Source: Pseudescherichia sp031998825 (GTDB lineage Bacteria; Pseudomonadota; Gammaproteobacteria; Enterobacterales; Enterobacteriaceae). From it: 64,000 nucleotides of DNA. Below the pieces are notes generated by a model. The model was not told the DNA's origin. It ran no database searches and saw nothing but the letters and a program-made list of their open reading frames with translations. The stretch covers positions 62,001-126,000 of the forward strand of contig NZ_DAMACX010000004.1 of assembly GCF_031998825.1 (NCBI RefSeq), in the 5' to 3' direction. A program made the position numbers and the translations under genes. This document shows, piece after piece, positions 25,375 to 35,081 of the stretch (the first letter of the stretch is position 1; every line of letters begins with the position of its first letter).

Positions 25375-26388
25375 ATGTCGCTTTCCGTTAATCCGGCACG
25401 CCCGTGGGTCNNNNNNNNNNGCGGATTATTGCTACTGCTGCTGGTTGCAGGCGTGCTCAGCTTGCTGATCGGGGCCAAACCGCTGCCCCTCTCCGTTGTA
25501 ATGGATGCCCTCTCCGGCACCTGCCAAAGCGCCGACTGCACGATCGTGCTTGATGCCCGCCTGCCGCGCACCCTGGCCGGGCTGCTGGTCGGCGGCGCGC
25601 TGGGTCTCGCCGGGGCGCTGATGCAGACCCTGACCCGTAACCCTCTTGCCGATCCCGGCCTGCTTGGCGTTAACGCCGGAGCAAGCTTTGCTATTGTGCT
25701 CGGCGCGGCGCTGCTGGGCATCTCCTCCCCCGGCGAGCAGCTAGGGCTGGCCTTCTGCGGTGCGCTGGCGGCCTCGCTGGTAGTCGCCTTTACCGGCAGC
25801 GCGGGCGGCGGACAGCTGAGTCCGGTGCGCCTCACGCTGGCGGGCGTTGCGCTGGCGGCGGTGCTGGAGGGTCTCTCCAGCGGGATCTCCCTGCTTAACC
25901 CGGACGTCTACGACCAGCTGCGCTTCTGGCAGGCGGGCTCCCTCGACGTGCGTACCTTACAGACGCTACGTATCGTGCTGATCCCAGTGCTGGTGGCCGG
26001 GGCGATTGCACTCCTGCTTAGCCGGGCGCTGAACAGCCTGAGCCTCGGGAGTGACACCGCCACCGCCCTCGGCAGCAGGGTAGCCCGCACTCAACTGCTG
26101 GGCCTGCTGGCTATCACCGTTCTGTGTGCCAGCGCCACCGCCGTCTCGGGTCCCATCGCCTTTATTGGCCTGATGATGCCGCATATGGCGCGCTGGCTGG
26201 TGGGGGCCGATCACCGCTGGTCTCTGCCGGTGACCCTTCTCGCCACCCCTGCCCTGCTGCTGTTTGCCGATATCATTGGCAGGCTGATCGTGCCGGGCGA
26301 GCTGCGGGTGTCGGTGGTCAGCGCCTTTATCGGTGCGCCGGTATTGATCTTTCTGGTACGTCGCCACCGTCGGGGAGGTGCAATGTGA
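25375..26388 (+). CDS. fepD: ferrienterobactin permease FepD (contains 10-N gap)
   Basis: About 337 residues of a FecCD-type permease with about nine to ten membrane segments. Near-identical FepD blocks include SGTCQSADCTIVLDARLPRT, TRNPLADPGLLGVNAGA and FIGLMMPHMARWLVGADHRW. Start at 25375 (MSLSVNPARPWV); the ORF upstream to 25285 crosses the Fur site. Codons 13-16 are hidden by ten Ns at 25411-25420, and the frame is kept across the gap. It pairs with FepG in the inner membrane. Confidence 0.95.
   Translation: MSLSVNPARPWVXXXXGLLLLLLVAGVLSLLIGAKPLPLSVVMDALSGTCQSADCTIVLDARLPRTLAGLLVGGALGLAGALMQTLTRNPLADPGLLGVNAGASFAIVLGAALLGISSPGEQLGLAFCGALAASLVVAFTGSAGGGQLSPVRLTLAGVALAAVLEGLSSGISLLNPDVYDQLRFWQAGSLDVRTLQTLRIVLIPVLVAGAIALLLSRALNSLSLGSDTATALGSRVARTQLLGLLAITVLCASATAVSGPIAFIGLMMPHMARWLVGADHRWSLPVTLLATPALLLFADIIGRLIVPGELRVSVVSAFIGAPVLIFLVRRHRRGGAM
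25411..25420. other. assembly gap of ten Ns inside fepD
   Basis: Ten undetermined bases follow codon 12 of fepD. Because the reading frame is open on both sides in the same phase, the true gap is consistent with 10 bases, or 10 plus or minus a multiple of three. Confidence 0.98.
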
Positions 26389-27377
26389 TCGCCCCCTCTC
26401 GCCGTTTACTCTTTAGCGTTTTCCTGCTGGCCTGCGCCAGCGTAATAGTGGCCCTGTGGAGCCTGTGCAGCGGCACGGTGCCGCTCTCTCCCGACCAGGT
26501 GCTGGCTGCCTTCACCGGCGATGCGCCACGCGGCGTTGCGCTGGTGGTTAACGAGTGGCGACTGCCCCGGGTGCTGATGGCGATCCTCGTCGGCGGCGCG
26601 CTGGGGGTCAGCGGGGCCATCTTTCAGTCGCTGATGCGTAACCCGCTGGGCAGCCCTGACGTAATGGGCTTTAACACCGGGGCCTGGAGCGGCGTGCTGG
26701 TAGCAATGGTGCTGTACGGTCAGGATCTCACGGCTATCGCCTTTGCAGCGATGGCCGGGGGGATCCTCACCTCGCTGATCGTATGGGCCCTGGCCTGGCG
26801 CAACGGCATTGAGACCTTTCGCCTGATTATTATCGGCATCGGCGTTCGAGCGATGCTGATCGCCTTCAATACCTGGCTGCTGATTAAGGCCTCGCTGGAG
26901 ACCGCCCTCACCGCCGGGCTGTGGAACGCCGGCTCGCTCAACGGCCTGACCTGGGCTAAAACCTGGCCCTCCGCACCGATCCTGCTGCTGATGTTTGTCT
27001 GCGCCGCGCTGCTGGTGAAACGGATGCGCCTGCTGGAGATGGGGGACGACAGCGCCTGCGCGCTGGGCGTCAGCGTCGAGCGCTCCCGGCTGATGCTGAT
27101 GCTGGTAGCCGTGGTGCTGACCGCGGCGGCGACCGCCCTCGCCGGACCGATCTCCTTTGTGGCGCTGGTTGCGCCGCACATCGCCCGACGCATTAGCGGC
27201 ACGGCGCGCTGGGGCCTGACCCAGGCGGCGCTCTGCGGCGCGCTGCTGCTGCTGGCCGCCGATCTCTGCGCCCAGCAGCTGTTTATTCCCTATCAGCTTC
27301 CGGTCGGCGTGGTTACCGTAAGCCTGGGCGGTATCTACCTTATCGTCCTGTTAATCAAGGAGTCCCGCAAAAGATGA
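26385..27377 (+). CDS. fepG: ferrienterobactin permease FepG
   Basis: A 330-residue FecCD-type permease, the E. coli length. Blocks such as RNPLGSPDVMGFNTGAWSGV, IIIGIGVRAMLIAFNTWLL and GPISFVALVAPHIARRISG are FepG-specific. The frame is open upstream to 26124 within fepD. The GTG at 26385, overlapping the fepD stop (ATGTGA), gives the right length and is the likely start. It forms the heterodimeric channel with FepD. Confidence 0.95.
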   Translation: MIAPSRRLLFSVFLLACASVIVALWSLCSGTVPLSPDQVLAAFTGDAPRGVALVVNEWRLPRVLMAILVGGALGVSGAIFQSLMRNPLGSPDVMGFNTGAWSGVLVAMVLYGQDLTAIAFAAMAGGILTSLIVWALAWRNGIETFRLIIIGIGVRAMLIAFNTWLLIKASLETALTAGLWNAGSLNGLTWAKTWPSAPILLLMFVCAALLVKRMRLLEMGDDSACALGVSVERSRLMLMLVAVVLTAAATALAGPISFVALVAPHIARRISGTARWGLTQAALCGALLLLAADLCAQQLFIPYQLPVGVVTVSLGGIYLIVLLIKESRKR

Positions 27378-28168
27378 TCGATTCTACAACCCGTCTGCGC
27401 GGGGACCGGTTAACGCTCGGCTACGGTAAAAAGGTGGTGGCGGACAATCTCTCCGTCGCCATTCCCGACGGCCACTTTACCGCCATTATTGGCCCCAACG
27501 GCTGCGGAAAATCAACCCTGCTGCGCACCCTGAGCCGCCTGATGACGCCTACCCAAGGGCACGTTTACCTGGACGGCGAGCAGATCCAGCGCTTCAACAG
27601 CAAAGAAGTGGCGCGGCGCATCGGCCTGCTGGCGCAGAACGCCACTACACCGGGAGATATTACGGTGCAGGAGCTGGTCTCTCGAGGCCGCTATCCGCAC
27701 CAGCCGCTGTTTACCCGCTGGCGACAGGAGGACGATCGCGCCGTACAGCGGGCAATGGAGGCCACCGGCGTGGCGGATCTCGCCTTGCAAAGCGTGGATA
27801 CCCTCTCCGGCGGCCAACGCCAGCGGGCGTGGATAGCGATGGTGCTGGCGCAGGAGACGGCGATTATGCTGCTGGATGAGCCGACCACCTGGCTGGATAT
27901 CAGCTATCAGATTGACGTGCTGGAATTGCTAAGCGAGCTGAACCGCGAGCAGGGCTATACCCTGGCGGCGGTGCTGCACGATCTGAACCAGGCCTGCCGC
28001 TATGCCACCCATCTGATTGCCCTGCGGGACGGAAAGATTGTGGCTGAGGGTGCACCGAAGGAGATTGTAACGGCAGAGCTGATTGAGGCGGTTTACGGGT
28101 TGCGCTGTATGATTATCGACGATCCGGTGGCGCATACGCCGCTGGTGGTGCCGCTGGGCAGAACGTGA
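27374..28168 (+). CDS. fepC: ferrienterobactin ABC ATPase FepC
   Basis: A 264-residue ABC ATPase with Walker A GPNGCGKST, signature LSGGQRQRAWIAM, Walker B IMLLDEPTTWLD and the H-loop LHDLNQACRYA. It powers FepDG. The ATG overlaps the fepG stop by 4 bases, so the three genes form one operon. A REP region follows and separates it from fepE. Confidence 0.96.
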   Translation: MIDSTTRLRGDRLTLGYGKKVVADNLSVAIPDGHFTAIIGPNGCGKSTLLRTLSRLMTPTQGHVYLDGEQIQRFNSKEVARRIGLLAQNATTPGDITVQELVSRGRYPHQPLFTRWRQEDDRAVQRAMEATGVADLALQSVDTLSGGQRQRAWIAMVLAQETAIMLLDEPTTWLDISYQIDVLELLSELNREQGYTLAAVLHDLNQACRYATHLIALRDGKIVAEGAPKEIVTAELIEAVYGLRCMIIDDPVAHTPLVVPLGRT

Positions 28169-28183
28169 CCAGCCGATTTTAAC

Positions 28184-28253
28184 GCTGGGTGGCGCTGACG
28201 CTGACCCGGCCTACCTAACCCGTAGGCCCGTGCAAGCGCAGCGCCGCCGGGCA
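28184..28253. repeat. REP pair between fepC and fepE
   Basis: Two degenerate REP-like palindromic units (GGTGGCGCTGACGCTGACCCGGC and GCAAGCGCAGCGCCGCCGGGC, each given in part) fill the gap between convergent fepC and fepE. They may end both transcripts. Confidence 0.65.
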
Positions 28254-28254
28254 T

Positions 28255-29394
28255 TTATGCTGACTCCAGCACCATCTCCGGAGCAACCGGTGGTAAAGTG
28301 CGCGCCAGCATGGCGTTGCGCAGCAGAACAATACCACAGGCAACGATAATACCGACTAATCCCATCAGAATGGTAATTACCGCTTTGCCCTGACCATCTT
28401 TCTTCATCGGCAGCGACGGTGAGAGCTGATATTTGAACGGTGAGAATTCAATGTCTTTTACGTTCAGCTTCTGCAGCTGCTCGACATGATATTCACGGTT
28501 ACGCAGGTCGGCGTTAAGATCGGCAATATCCTTCAGCGATTTTTCAATGCGCAGTTTTTCCTGGATACCGTCTGCGCCCAGCGTAATAGAGAAGTCCGGA
28601 TCGTCATTCACAACCTGGCCGTTGCTATATACCGGTTTTTTAATGCCCGCAGCGTTGGCGACTTCCAGCGAGTAATTAAGACGCTGGATTTTTGTATCAC
28701 GCTGGTTAGTCAGACGAACGCGATCGAGATTGAGCTTCTCCTGCTCGAAGCGCGTTTTTAACGCCAGCGTATTACGGATATTATCCGTGGTCTCGTTGAC
28801 CACTCTCGCCGCGACATAGTCGATATAGCCTTCCAGAACCTCTTTCGCATCGTCAGCCGTTGATGCAGTAAAGCCAAGCGTCCAGGAGGTAAAGGGGGCT
28901 TCAACGGGGCTTTTTGGCGACGCATTATCAACGATCTTCACTTTTTCTGTCAGACGGACGACCGCGCGCTGAAATTCTAGCGAATCGGGAGTGAGATCGG
29001 GGTAATGGGACTTCATGTAGGATGAGTTGCGGAAATACTCTTCCTGCAACGACTGCGAACTAAAAGTCTTTATGAACTGGTTAAAAACATCAGCCTGGTT
29101 GACCGGTGCCTCTACGTCCAGTACCTGAAGCTCCATCAAAACCCGCTGCAGAGCGTGCCACTGCGTCTGTTCTGCTGGGGTAATGACCGCTTCGCTGGTC
29201 CATTTCTGCGGCAGTACAAACGAAATTAGCAGACCAATCACAGCAAATGCTGCGGCTATAGCGATAATTTGTTTTTTAGCTGTCCACAGAACATCAATAA
29301 GCGTAAGTAAATCAATTTCTTGAGTGCGATGAGGTTCGACAGGATAGTGGCGGAGTTGCACTTCATTATCCTGTTTAATTTCTAACGATGACAT
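28255..29394 (-). CDS. fepE: Wzz-family O-antigen chain-length regulator FepE
   Basis: A 379-residue polysaccharide co-polymerase with two membrane segments, at about residues 38-58 (IIAIAAAFAVIGLLISFVLP) and near the C terminus (ITILMGLVGIIVACGIVLL). The large periplasmic coiled-coil domain lies between them. The N-terminal cytosolic tail contains EIDLLTLIDVLWTAKK, typical of Wzz proteins. Despite its name it sets very long O-antigen length rather than moving iron. It follows entF after a 136-bp gap, which looks AT-rich enough to hold its own promoter. Confidence 0.92.
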   Translation of the reverse strand: MSSLEIKQDNEVQLRHYPVEPHRTQEIDLLTLIDVLWTAKKQIIAIAAAFAVIGLLISFVLPQKWTSEAVITPAEQTQWHALQRVLMELQVLDVEAPVNQADVFNQFIKTFSSQSLQEEYFRNSSYMKSHYPDLTPDSLEFQRAVVRLTEKVKIVDNASPKSPVEAPFTSWTLGFTASTADDAKEVLEGYIDYVAARVVNETTDNIRNTLALKTRFEQEKLNLDRVRLTNQRDTKIQRLNYSLEVANAAGIKKPVYSNGQVVNDDPDFSITLGADGIQEKLRIEKSLKDIADLNADLRNREYHVEQLQKLNVKDIEFSPFKYQLSPSLPMKKDGQGKAVITILMGLVGIIVACGIVLLRNAMLARTLPPVAPEMVLESA

Positions 29395-29530
29395 CTATAA
29401 ACTCTACCCTGATTTGCTACGAAAGCATTATTTACATCTTCCCTCTATGATAATACTAAATGAGATTAATCTGAACCAAGATTTGGATTTGTTGGTCACG
29501 CCCACTATATATAGTAGGCGTGACTGGCTA

Positions 29531-32500
29531 TTAATTAAGCAGCCCTGCAACCAGGGGTCCAATAGCCGTAAATACCGCTGGTGAAATGATATCTACGTGG
29601 GCGCAGTCCTGGCGATATACCTCCAGCTCCTTCACCCAGGGCAACCAGACCCGCTGCGGATCCATCCCGGCTGGCAGCGTGCGCTCGGCGACAAACAGCG
29701 TCGCTTTGCCATCAAACGGCATACTGTGGGCGGTGGTCAGCAGCCGAACCGCGTCGCCATAGTTGCCTTCGATAGCATTAAACAGTTCGCCGGACGCCTG
29801 ACCCTGCTGGGCGGCGAGAAACGCCTCCCGCTCGCGGTTAATCTCCGCCAGCACCTCGGGATCGAGACCGTTAGCCTCTTTCTCTGCCCAGTTCTGCGTT
29901 TCCGGGGGCCAGGTATCCAGCAGCCCAAGGAAGGCCACCGCTTCGCCGCGCTGGCGCAGCCGGGCGGCAATCCCCTGCGCCAGCGTGCCGCCGAGGGAGT
30001 AGCCAAACAGGTAGTAAGGTCCGTGCGGCTGCTGGGCGAGCAGCGTTTGCAGGTGTGCCTCACACACGTCATCCAGCGAAGCAGCGGTAGCCATCGGCCC
30101 GCCCGGGCGCGGCGACTGAATACCGATGATTGACCAGCGCGGATTGAGATAGCGCGCCAGCACGCTAAACTGCCAGGCAAAACCAGAGGCCGGATGGAAG
30201 CAGAACAGCGTCGGGCCATCGCCCTCGCGCAGGGGCAGGATTGTTTCGTAGCCAAGATTTTGCAGTCGCCCGTCCTGCGCATCGCTCTCCAGCAGGGCGG
30301 CAAGTTTCTCTACGCTTGAGGCGACCATCACCTGCCCCGGCGTCACCTGACGATTAAATGTCTGGCTAAGCCGCGCCGCCAGCCGCATGGCCAGCAGCGA
30401 GTGGCCGCCGAGGGCAAAGAAGTCGGCGCTGACGTCATTTACTTCACAGGCCAGCAGCTCGGTAAACAGCTGCGCCACCGCTATCTCCGTGTTCGTCTCC
30501 GGGGCACGTCCGCCCGATGCAGCCGCAGGCGTTGGTAGCGGCAGCGCTTTCCTGTCCAGCTTGCCATTAGCGCTGAGCGGTAGCTCGCTGAGCTGGACCA
30601 GTGCGGCGGGCACCATATGTGGCGGCAGCTGTGCTTTTAGCTGTTCAATCAGGGCGGACGTCTCCAGCGGCTGCCCCGAGGCCGACACCAGGTAGCCCAC
30701 CAGTTGGCGTGCGTCGCCGCCAACTGCCGCCGCCTGGTTAAGCACACAGGCATGGGTAACCGCCTGCGCCACGTCCGGCAGCGTCTGCATGACGCAGTCG
30801 ATCTCGCCCAGCTCGATACGCTGGCCGCGAATTTTGAGCTGATCGTCGCTACGGCCAAGGTACTCCACCGCACCGTTTTCCAGCCAGCGGGCCACGTCGC
30901 CGGTGCGGTACATCCGTTCGCCAGCGGCAAAGGGATCGGCAATAAAGCGGCTGGCGGTCAGGTCGGGACGCCCCAGATAGCCCTGCGCCAGCTGGATGCC
31001 GGTCAGGTAGAGATCGCCCGCCACGCCCGGCGGCAGAGGCTGCATCATGCTGTCCAGAATACGCAGGCCGGTGTTCCAGACCGGATAGCCGATCGGCACG
31101 CTGGGGCCGGTGACCCCGGCCAGCGCCTCGCCATAAGCCGGATATCCGCTGACGTCGACCGCCGCTTCCGTCGGGCCATAGAGATTATGCAGCGGCGCAC
31201 CGGTTAGGCTTTCCCACTCGCGGCAGAGATCCGTTGGCAGCGCTTCACCGCTGCAAAAGACGTTGCGCAGCGTGCGGCAGCTCTCCCACGCCGTCTCCGG
31301 GGACAGGGAAGCCACAAACGCCGCCAGCATTGAGGGAACAAAGTGCGTAGTGGTCACCCCGTAGCGGGCAAAAAAGAGCTGTAACGCCTGAGGATCGCGG
31401 TGCGCCTCCGGCTCCGCCATCACCAGCTTCGCCCCGGCGATAAAGGGCCAGAAGAACTCCCACACCGAGACATCAAAGCTGCACGGCGTCTTTTGTGCCA
31501 CCACATCCTGCGCCCCAAGTGGATAGCTCGCCTGCATCCACAGCAGGCGGTTGACGATGGCCGTCTGCCCCACCATCACCCCTTTCGGGCGGCCCGTCGA
31601 GCCGGAGGTAAAGATGATATAGGCGGTATGCTCTGGCGTTGAGAGCGTCAACGCGGGTACGTTGGTCACCGGCAGCGGCGCGCTGTAGCAGAGATGGGCG
31701 AGCTGCGGGATAGCGCTAAACCGCGCCAGCTGATCCTCAGCGGTGATCAGCAGCCGCGGCTGGGCATCCTCCAGCATCATATGCAGGCGGTCATCCGGGT
31801 AACCGGTATCCAGCGGCAGCCAGGCGGCTCCAGCCTCGACAATCGCATGCAGGGCCAGGGTGAGGAAGACCGAACGCGGCAGCGCCACGGCGACGCTGTC
31901 CCCAGGCTGAACGCCGCGCTGGCGTAACACCTGCGCCAGGGCGATGACCTGCTCGCGCATTTCGCGGTAGCTGAACTGCCAGCGGGCATCGGCCAGCGCC
32001 GGAGCGTCAGGCGTTTTTTCACTCTGGGCCGCGACAAGGGCGCTGAGGGTAGTGGCCGGCAGGCTTACTGCGGTATCGTTGATGCGGTCAATCCTCTCCT
32101 GCTCCACAGGCAGGATCAGGGCCGCCTCACCGCAGCGCAAGGCTGGGTTATCGGCAAACTGGCGCAGCAGCGCATCCAGCCTGGCGGCATGAGCGGTTAG
32201 CGAGGCTTCATCATAGCGCTGGCGATTGGCGAGGATCTCCACGGCAAGACCGCCCTTCTCGTCTGGAATGAGCGCGATCTCCAGGTCGTTAACCGGCCCG
32301 GTCGCCAGGGTATGGGTCGTGCCCGCCGCTCCATCAATATCCAGCTGGTAGTCAAACATCTTCACGTTGAATACCGGGCCAAACAAGGCGCGATCGCCTG
32401 CTCCCTGCCCGCTGTCGCGCACAATCTGCTCAGCGTCATAGCGCTGATGGCGGCGCATCTTTTTTAGCCGGGCGGCAAGCTTCTGCGCCAGCGCGGCGAG

Positions 32501-33418
32501 GGTCTCCGCCGGGTCGACGTTCACCGCCAGCGGCAGGACGTTGAGCACCGGGCCGGTGGCGCAGAGAGCGGCGGATCCCATCCGGCGCATAAAGATAAAT
32601 CCGGCGGCATAGTCCATACGTCCGCACAGGCGGGCCAGCCAGAGAGAGACCAGCGCGAGGGCAAGATCCGCTGGCTGGCAACTGCCGTTCTGTGCCGCAA
32701 GTCGGGAAAACGCCTGGCCGTCGAGAGTCAGCTTCAGGCGCAAAATATCAGCGGTAGAGGCGCGTCCCGGCAGCGGGCTGGCGGAGAGCGACACCGGCGG
32801 CGGCAGGCTCTGGCTTATCTCACGCCAGTAAGCCGCGTCCCGGCCATACGCCTCGCTGTCGCGGTAGCGCTGGTACTCCTCTACCACGTCGGCGAAGGGG
32901 GTAAAAGGCGATGCCGGTGCCGGTTCGCCGCGCCGCCATGCGCTATAGATGGCGGCGATATGTCGGGTAATGGCGGGGAAGCTGAAGCCATCTACCAGCA
33001 GGTGATGATAACGCTGATACCAGTACCAGCGGCGATCCCCGAGGCGCAGCAGCGCATGGTGGCATAGCGGCTTACCGCCGTCGACGCGCAGGTTCTGATC
33101 CAGATCGCCCTGCATAATGGCCAGCGCCGCCGCGTGGGAATCGGCGCTGGCGCGCAGATCGTGAAGAGTGGGCTGCGCCAGCGGCATGGATTCATCAATC
33201 CACTGGAATACCTCGCCGTTATCCTCGACAAAGCGGCTGCGCAGGGTATCGGCATGGCTCATGCCAGTGAGGATAGCCTCACCGAGCAGGGCTTCATCCA
33301 GCTCGCTGTCGTCAATGACAATATAGTGCGCTACGCTCCAGGCGTTAGGCAGCGTGGAGAGCGTTTCCGCCATCCAGATCCCGGTCTGGGCCGCCACCAG
33401 CGGTAGACGTTTCGACAT
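29531..33418 (-). CDS. entF: enterobactin synthase component F (NRPS) EntF
   Basis: A 1295-residue single-module nonribosomal peptide synthetase: condensation (HHLLVDGFSF), adenylation for L-serine (YIIFTSGSTGRPKGV, YGPTEAAVD, YRTGD), peptidyl carrier with phosphopantetheine serine S1007 in LGGHSLLAM, and thioesterase with S1141 in FGYSLGG. It joins dihydroxybenzoyl-serine units into the enterobactin trilactone. The start follows AAGGAGCAACGC. It lies 10 bp after ybdZ in the fes-ybdZ-entF operon. Its carrier needs a phosphopantetheinyl transferase not encoded in the window. Confidence 0.97.
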   Translation of the reverse strand: MSKRLPLVAAQTGIWMAETLSTLPNAWSVAHYIVIDDSELDEALLGEAILTGMSHADTLRSRFVEDNGEVFQWIDESMPLAQPTLHDLRASADSHAAALAIMQGDLDQNLRVDGGKPLCHHALLRLGDRRWYWYQRYHHLLVDGFSFPAITRHIAAIYSAWRRGEPAPASPFTPFADVVEEYQRYRDSEAYGRDAAYWREISQSLPPPVSLSASPLPGRASTADILRLKLTLDGQAFSRLAAQNGSCQPADLALALVSLWLARLCGRMDYAAGFIFMRRMGSAALCATGPVLNVLPLAVNVDPAETLAALAQKLAARLKKMRRHQRYDAEQIVRDSGQGAGDRALFGPVFNVKMFDYQLDIDGAAGTTHTLATGPVNDLEIALIPDEKGGLAVEILANRQRYDEASLTAHAARLDALLRQFADNPALRCGEAALILPVEQERIDRINDTAVSLPATTLSALVAAQSEKTPDAPALADARWQFSYREMREQVIALAQVLRQRGVQPGDSVAVALPRSVFLTLALHAIVEAGAAWLPLDTGYPDDRLHMMLEDAQPRLLITAEDQLARFSAIPQLAHLCYSAPLPVTNVPALTLSTPEHTAYIIFTSGSTGRPKGVMVGQTAIVNRLLWMQASYPLGAQDVVAQKTPCSFDVSVWEFFWPFIAGAKLVMAEPEAHRDPQALQLFFARYGVTTTHFVPSMLAAFVASLSPETAWESCRTLRNVFCSGEALPTDLCREWESLTGAPLHNLYGPTEAAVDVSGYPAYGEALAGVTGPSVPIGYPVWNTGLRILDSMMQPLPPGVAGDLYLTGIQLAQGYLGRPDLTASRFIADPFAAGERMYRTGDVARWLENGAVEYLGRSDDQLKIRGQRIELGEIDCVMQTLPDVAQAVTHACVLNQAAAVGGDARQLVGYLVSASGQPLETSALIEQLKAQLPPHMVPAALVQLSELPLSANGKLDRKALPLPTPAAASGGRAPETNTEIAVAQLFTELLACEVNDVSADFFALGGHSLLAMRLAARLSQTFNRQVTPGQVMVASSVEKLAALLESDAQDGRLQNLGYETILPLREGDGPTLFCFHPASGFAWQFSVLARYLNPRWSIIGIQSPRPGGPMATAASLDDVCEAHLQTLLAQQPHGPYYLFGYSLGGTLAQGIAARLRQRGEAVAFLGLLDTWPPETQNWAEKEANGLDPEVLAEINREREAFLAAQQGQASGELFNAIEGNYGDAVRLLTTAHSMPFDGKATLFVAERTLPAGMDPQRVWLPWVKELEVYRQDCAHVDIISPAVFTAIGPLVAGLLN

Positions 33419-33428
33419 GCGTTGCTCC

Positions 33429-33632
33429 TTAACGTGTATAGTGCGCAGGGGTTAAGTTCTGCCACTGTTCCGCAAGCCAGAGGTGGCACGCTGCCTGCGG
33501 CTGGGGCTCGGCAACGATGTGCCAGCCCTGCGGCAGCGCACACTGCTGTGGCCACAGGCTGTAGCACTGCTGCGCGTTTTGCAGAATGTAAAACTGCCCC
33601 TCTGGATCGTCGAAGGGATTACTGAACTCCAT
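33429..33632 (-). CDS. ybdZ: MbtH-like protein YbdZ
   Basis: A 67-residue MbtH-family protein with the signature NPFDDPEGQFYIL, YSLWP, PQGWHIV and CHLWLAEQW. MbtH proteins bind and help the adenylation domain of EntF. It sits between fes and entF, as in E. coli. Confidence 0.95.
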   Translation of the reverse strand: MEFSNPFDDPEGQFYILQNAQQCYSLWPQQCALPQGWHIVAEPQPQAACHLWLAEQWQNLTPAHYTR

Positions 33633-33659
33633 ACCACACTCCTGTCGTGGAAAAAGGCG

Positions 33660-34880
33660 CTATCGCCCGGCATCAATGAGCGGCTGCCAGAGCGTCATCA
33701 GCCCTGCAGTCAGCCCGCCGCGCCAGCAGAGCGCGTCGTGTCCGCCGTCGGTCGGACGCCAGAAAAGCGCCGCTGTCGTCGGCTGCAATAGAGAGTAAAG
33801 CGTCTGGTTAACGCCAAAGATGAGCGGTTCACGCGCCCCCGCCTCCAGCACGATGCGCAGGTTTTGCGGCTGAAGGCTGCCGGTTTTTAGCTGCTCGATA
33901 ACTACCCCATCCTGCTGCGCACCGCGATGCGGCCACCAGTAGGAGCCGGACTGGCTCAGCACGCAGCCAAAGCGCTCCGGCCAGTTCAGCCCGGCATAGA
34001 GCGAGGCCAGACCGCCAAAGCTCTGCCCGGCCACCACCGTGCGTGACGCCTCATCGCTGAACGGGGCCATGGCCTTAACCTGCGGCAGCAGCTCTTCCTG
34101 TAACGCCTGCCAGAAGTCTGGGTTACAGGGCAGCTCGCGTTCGCGCTGGGTGTTATCGATTGAGTCGACCAGCAGATAGACCGCAGGCGGCAGTTTGCCC
34201 TCCCGGGTAAGCGCGGCAAGAGCGGGCCAAATGGGCATGCTCTGCGCCCAGAACTTGCCGTCAAGCAGCACCGCCAGCGGACGCTCGGTAGCGTTTTCTT
34301 CCCCGGTGGTGTAGATCCAGACCCGGCGTTTATTGCCCAGCCGGTCGCTGCGCCAGTGGATGCAGGCCGGTGGCGTAAAGGGCGTATCCTGTGGGGCGTG
34401 CCAGCCCGGCTGCTCCGGCGCGTCGGGCATCTCCAGGGCCGAAACCGCATGGCCGCGCCCACCCCGCCACGACAGCGGATTGAGCGGATCGGCCACGGCG
34501 TGGGCCAGCAGCCTGCGCCAGCCTTCGCGCAGGGCCACGCGATCCGGCACGTCGCCAGTGAATGCCGACTCGGCAAAATCCTGCTCATTTTCGGAAGGGA
34601 TCAGGCAGTAGCTGCCGCGCCAGCTTGCGTTAAGCGAGGTTTGCCAGAACCAGACGTCGGTTCCGGGGATGCGGCTCAGGGACTGTGGTCTGGACCGTTG
34701 ATGATGATCGGTGACGCCGGTGATGTAGATCCACACATGTCGTATGGCAGAAGTGGTTTCAGTCCCCGCCGGATCGCGCCACCAGAAGGTGACCCGGCAG
34801 ATCTCATCACTCTCACGATACCACTCAGGCCCCTTTTTGGCCTCCCACCAGGCATCGCTGCCCGTTGCTCGCGTCGTCAC
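33660..34880 (-). CDS. fes: enterochelin esterase Fes
   Basis: A 406-residue cytosolic esterase that hydrolyses ferrienterobactin to release iron. The N-terminal Fes domain has VTFWWRDPAGTE and VYITGVTDHHQ-like sequence; the C-terminal alpha/beta-hydrolase domain has the nucleophile motif AGQSFGGLAS and a late DGGHD histidine. The start is a GTG at 34880 with GGGG 8 nt before it. It is the first gene of fes-ybdZ-entF and divergent from fepA. Confidence 0.95.
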   Translation of the reverse strand: MTTRATGSDAWWEAKKGPEWYRESDEICRVTFWWRDPAGTETTSAIRHVWIYITGVTDHHQRSRPQSLSRIPGTDVWFWQTSLNASWRGSYCLIPSENEQDFAESAFTGDVPDRVALREGWRRLLAHAVADPLNPLSWRGGRGHAVSALEMPDAPEQPGWHAPQDTPFTPPACIHWRSDRLGNKRRVWIYTTGEENATERPLAVLLDGKFWAQSMPIWPALAALTREGKLPPAVYLLVDSIDNTQRERELPCNPDFWQALQEELLPQVKAMAPFSDEASRTVVAGQSFGGLASLYAGLNWPERFGCVLSQSGSYWWPHRGAQQDGVVIEQLKTGSLQPQNLRIVLEAGAREPLIFGVNQTLYSLLQPTTAALFWRPTDGGHDALCWRGGLTAGLMTLWQPLIDAGR

Positions 34881-34933
34881 CTAATTAACCCCGTACTGAT
34901 TGCGGCATTTTTTCAAATGTAAGAAAAATTATC

Positions 34934-34966
34934 GATAATATTATTGATAACTATTTGCATTTGCAA
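34934..34966. promoter_or_regulatory. Fur region between fes and fepA
   Basis: GATAATATTATTGATAAC (12 of 19 to the Fur consensus) is followed by TATTTGCATTTGCAATAGC. This arrangement closely follows the E. coli fepA-fes bidirectional promoter. It should give iron-Fur repression of both genes. Confidence 0.75.
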
Positions 34967-35081
34967 TAGCGTATTGGCGCGCTGTGGGAAGCGCGTCTTT
35001 CACATAATCATGCCATTTGCCGCGTGCGTTCAGGGAACCGGGACGTGTAGAGGCCTTCTGGCGACGAAAACAGGTAATGCA

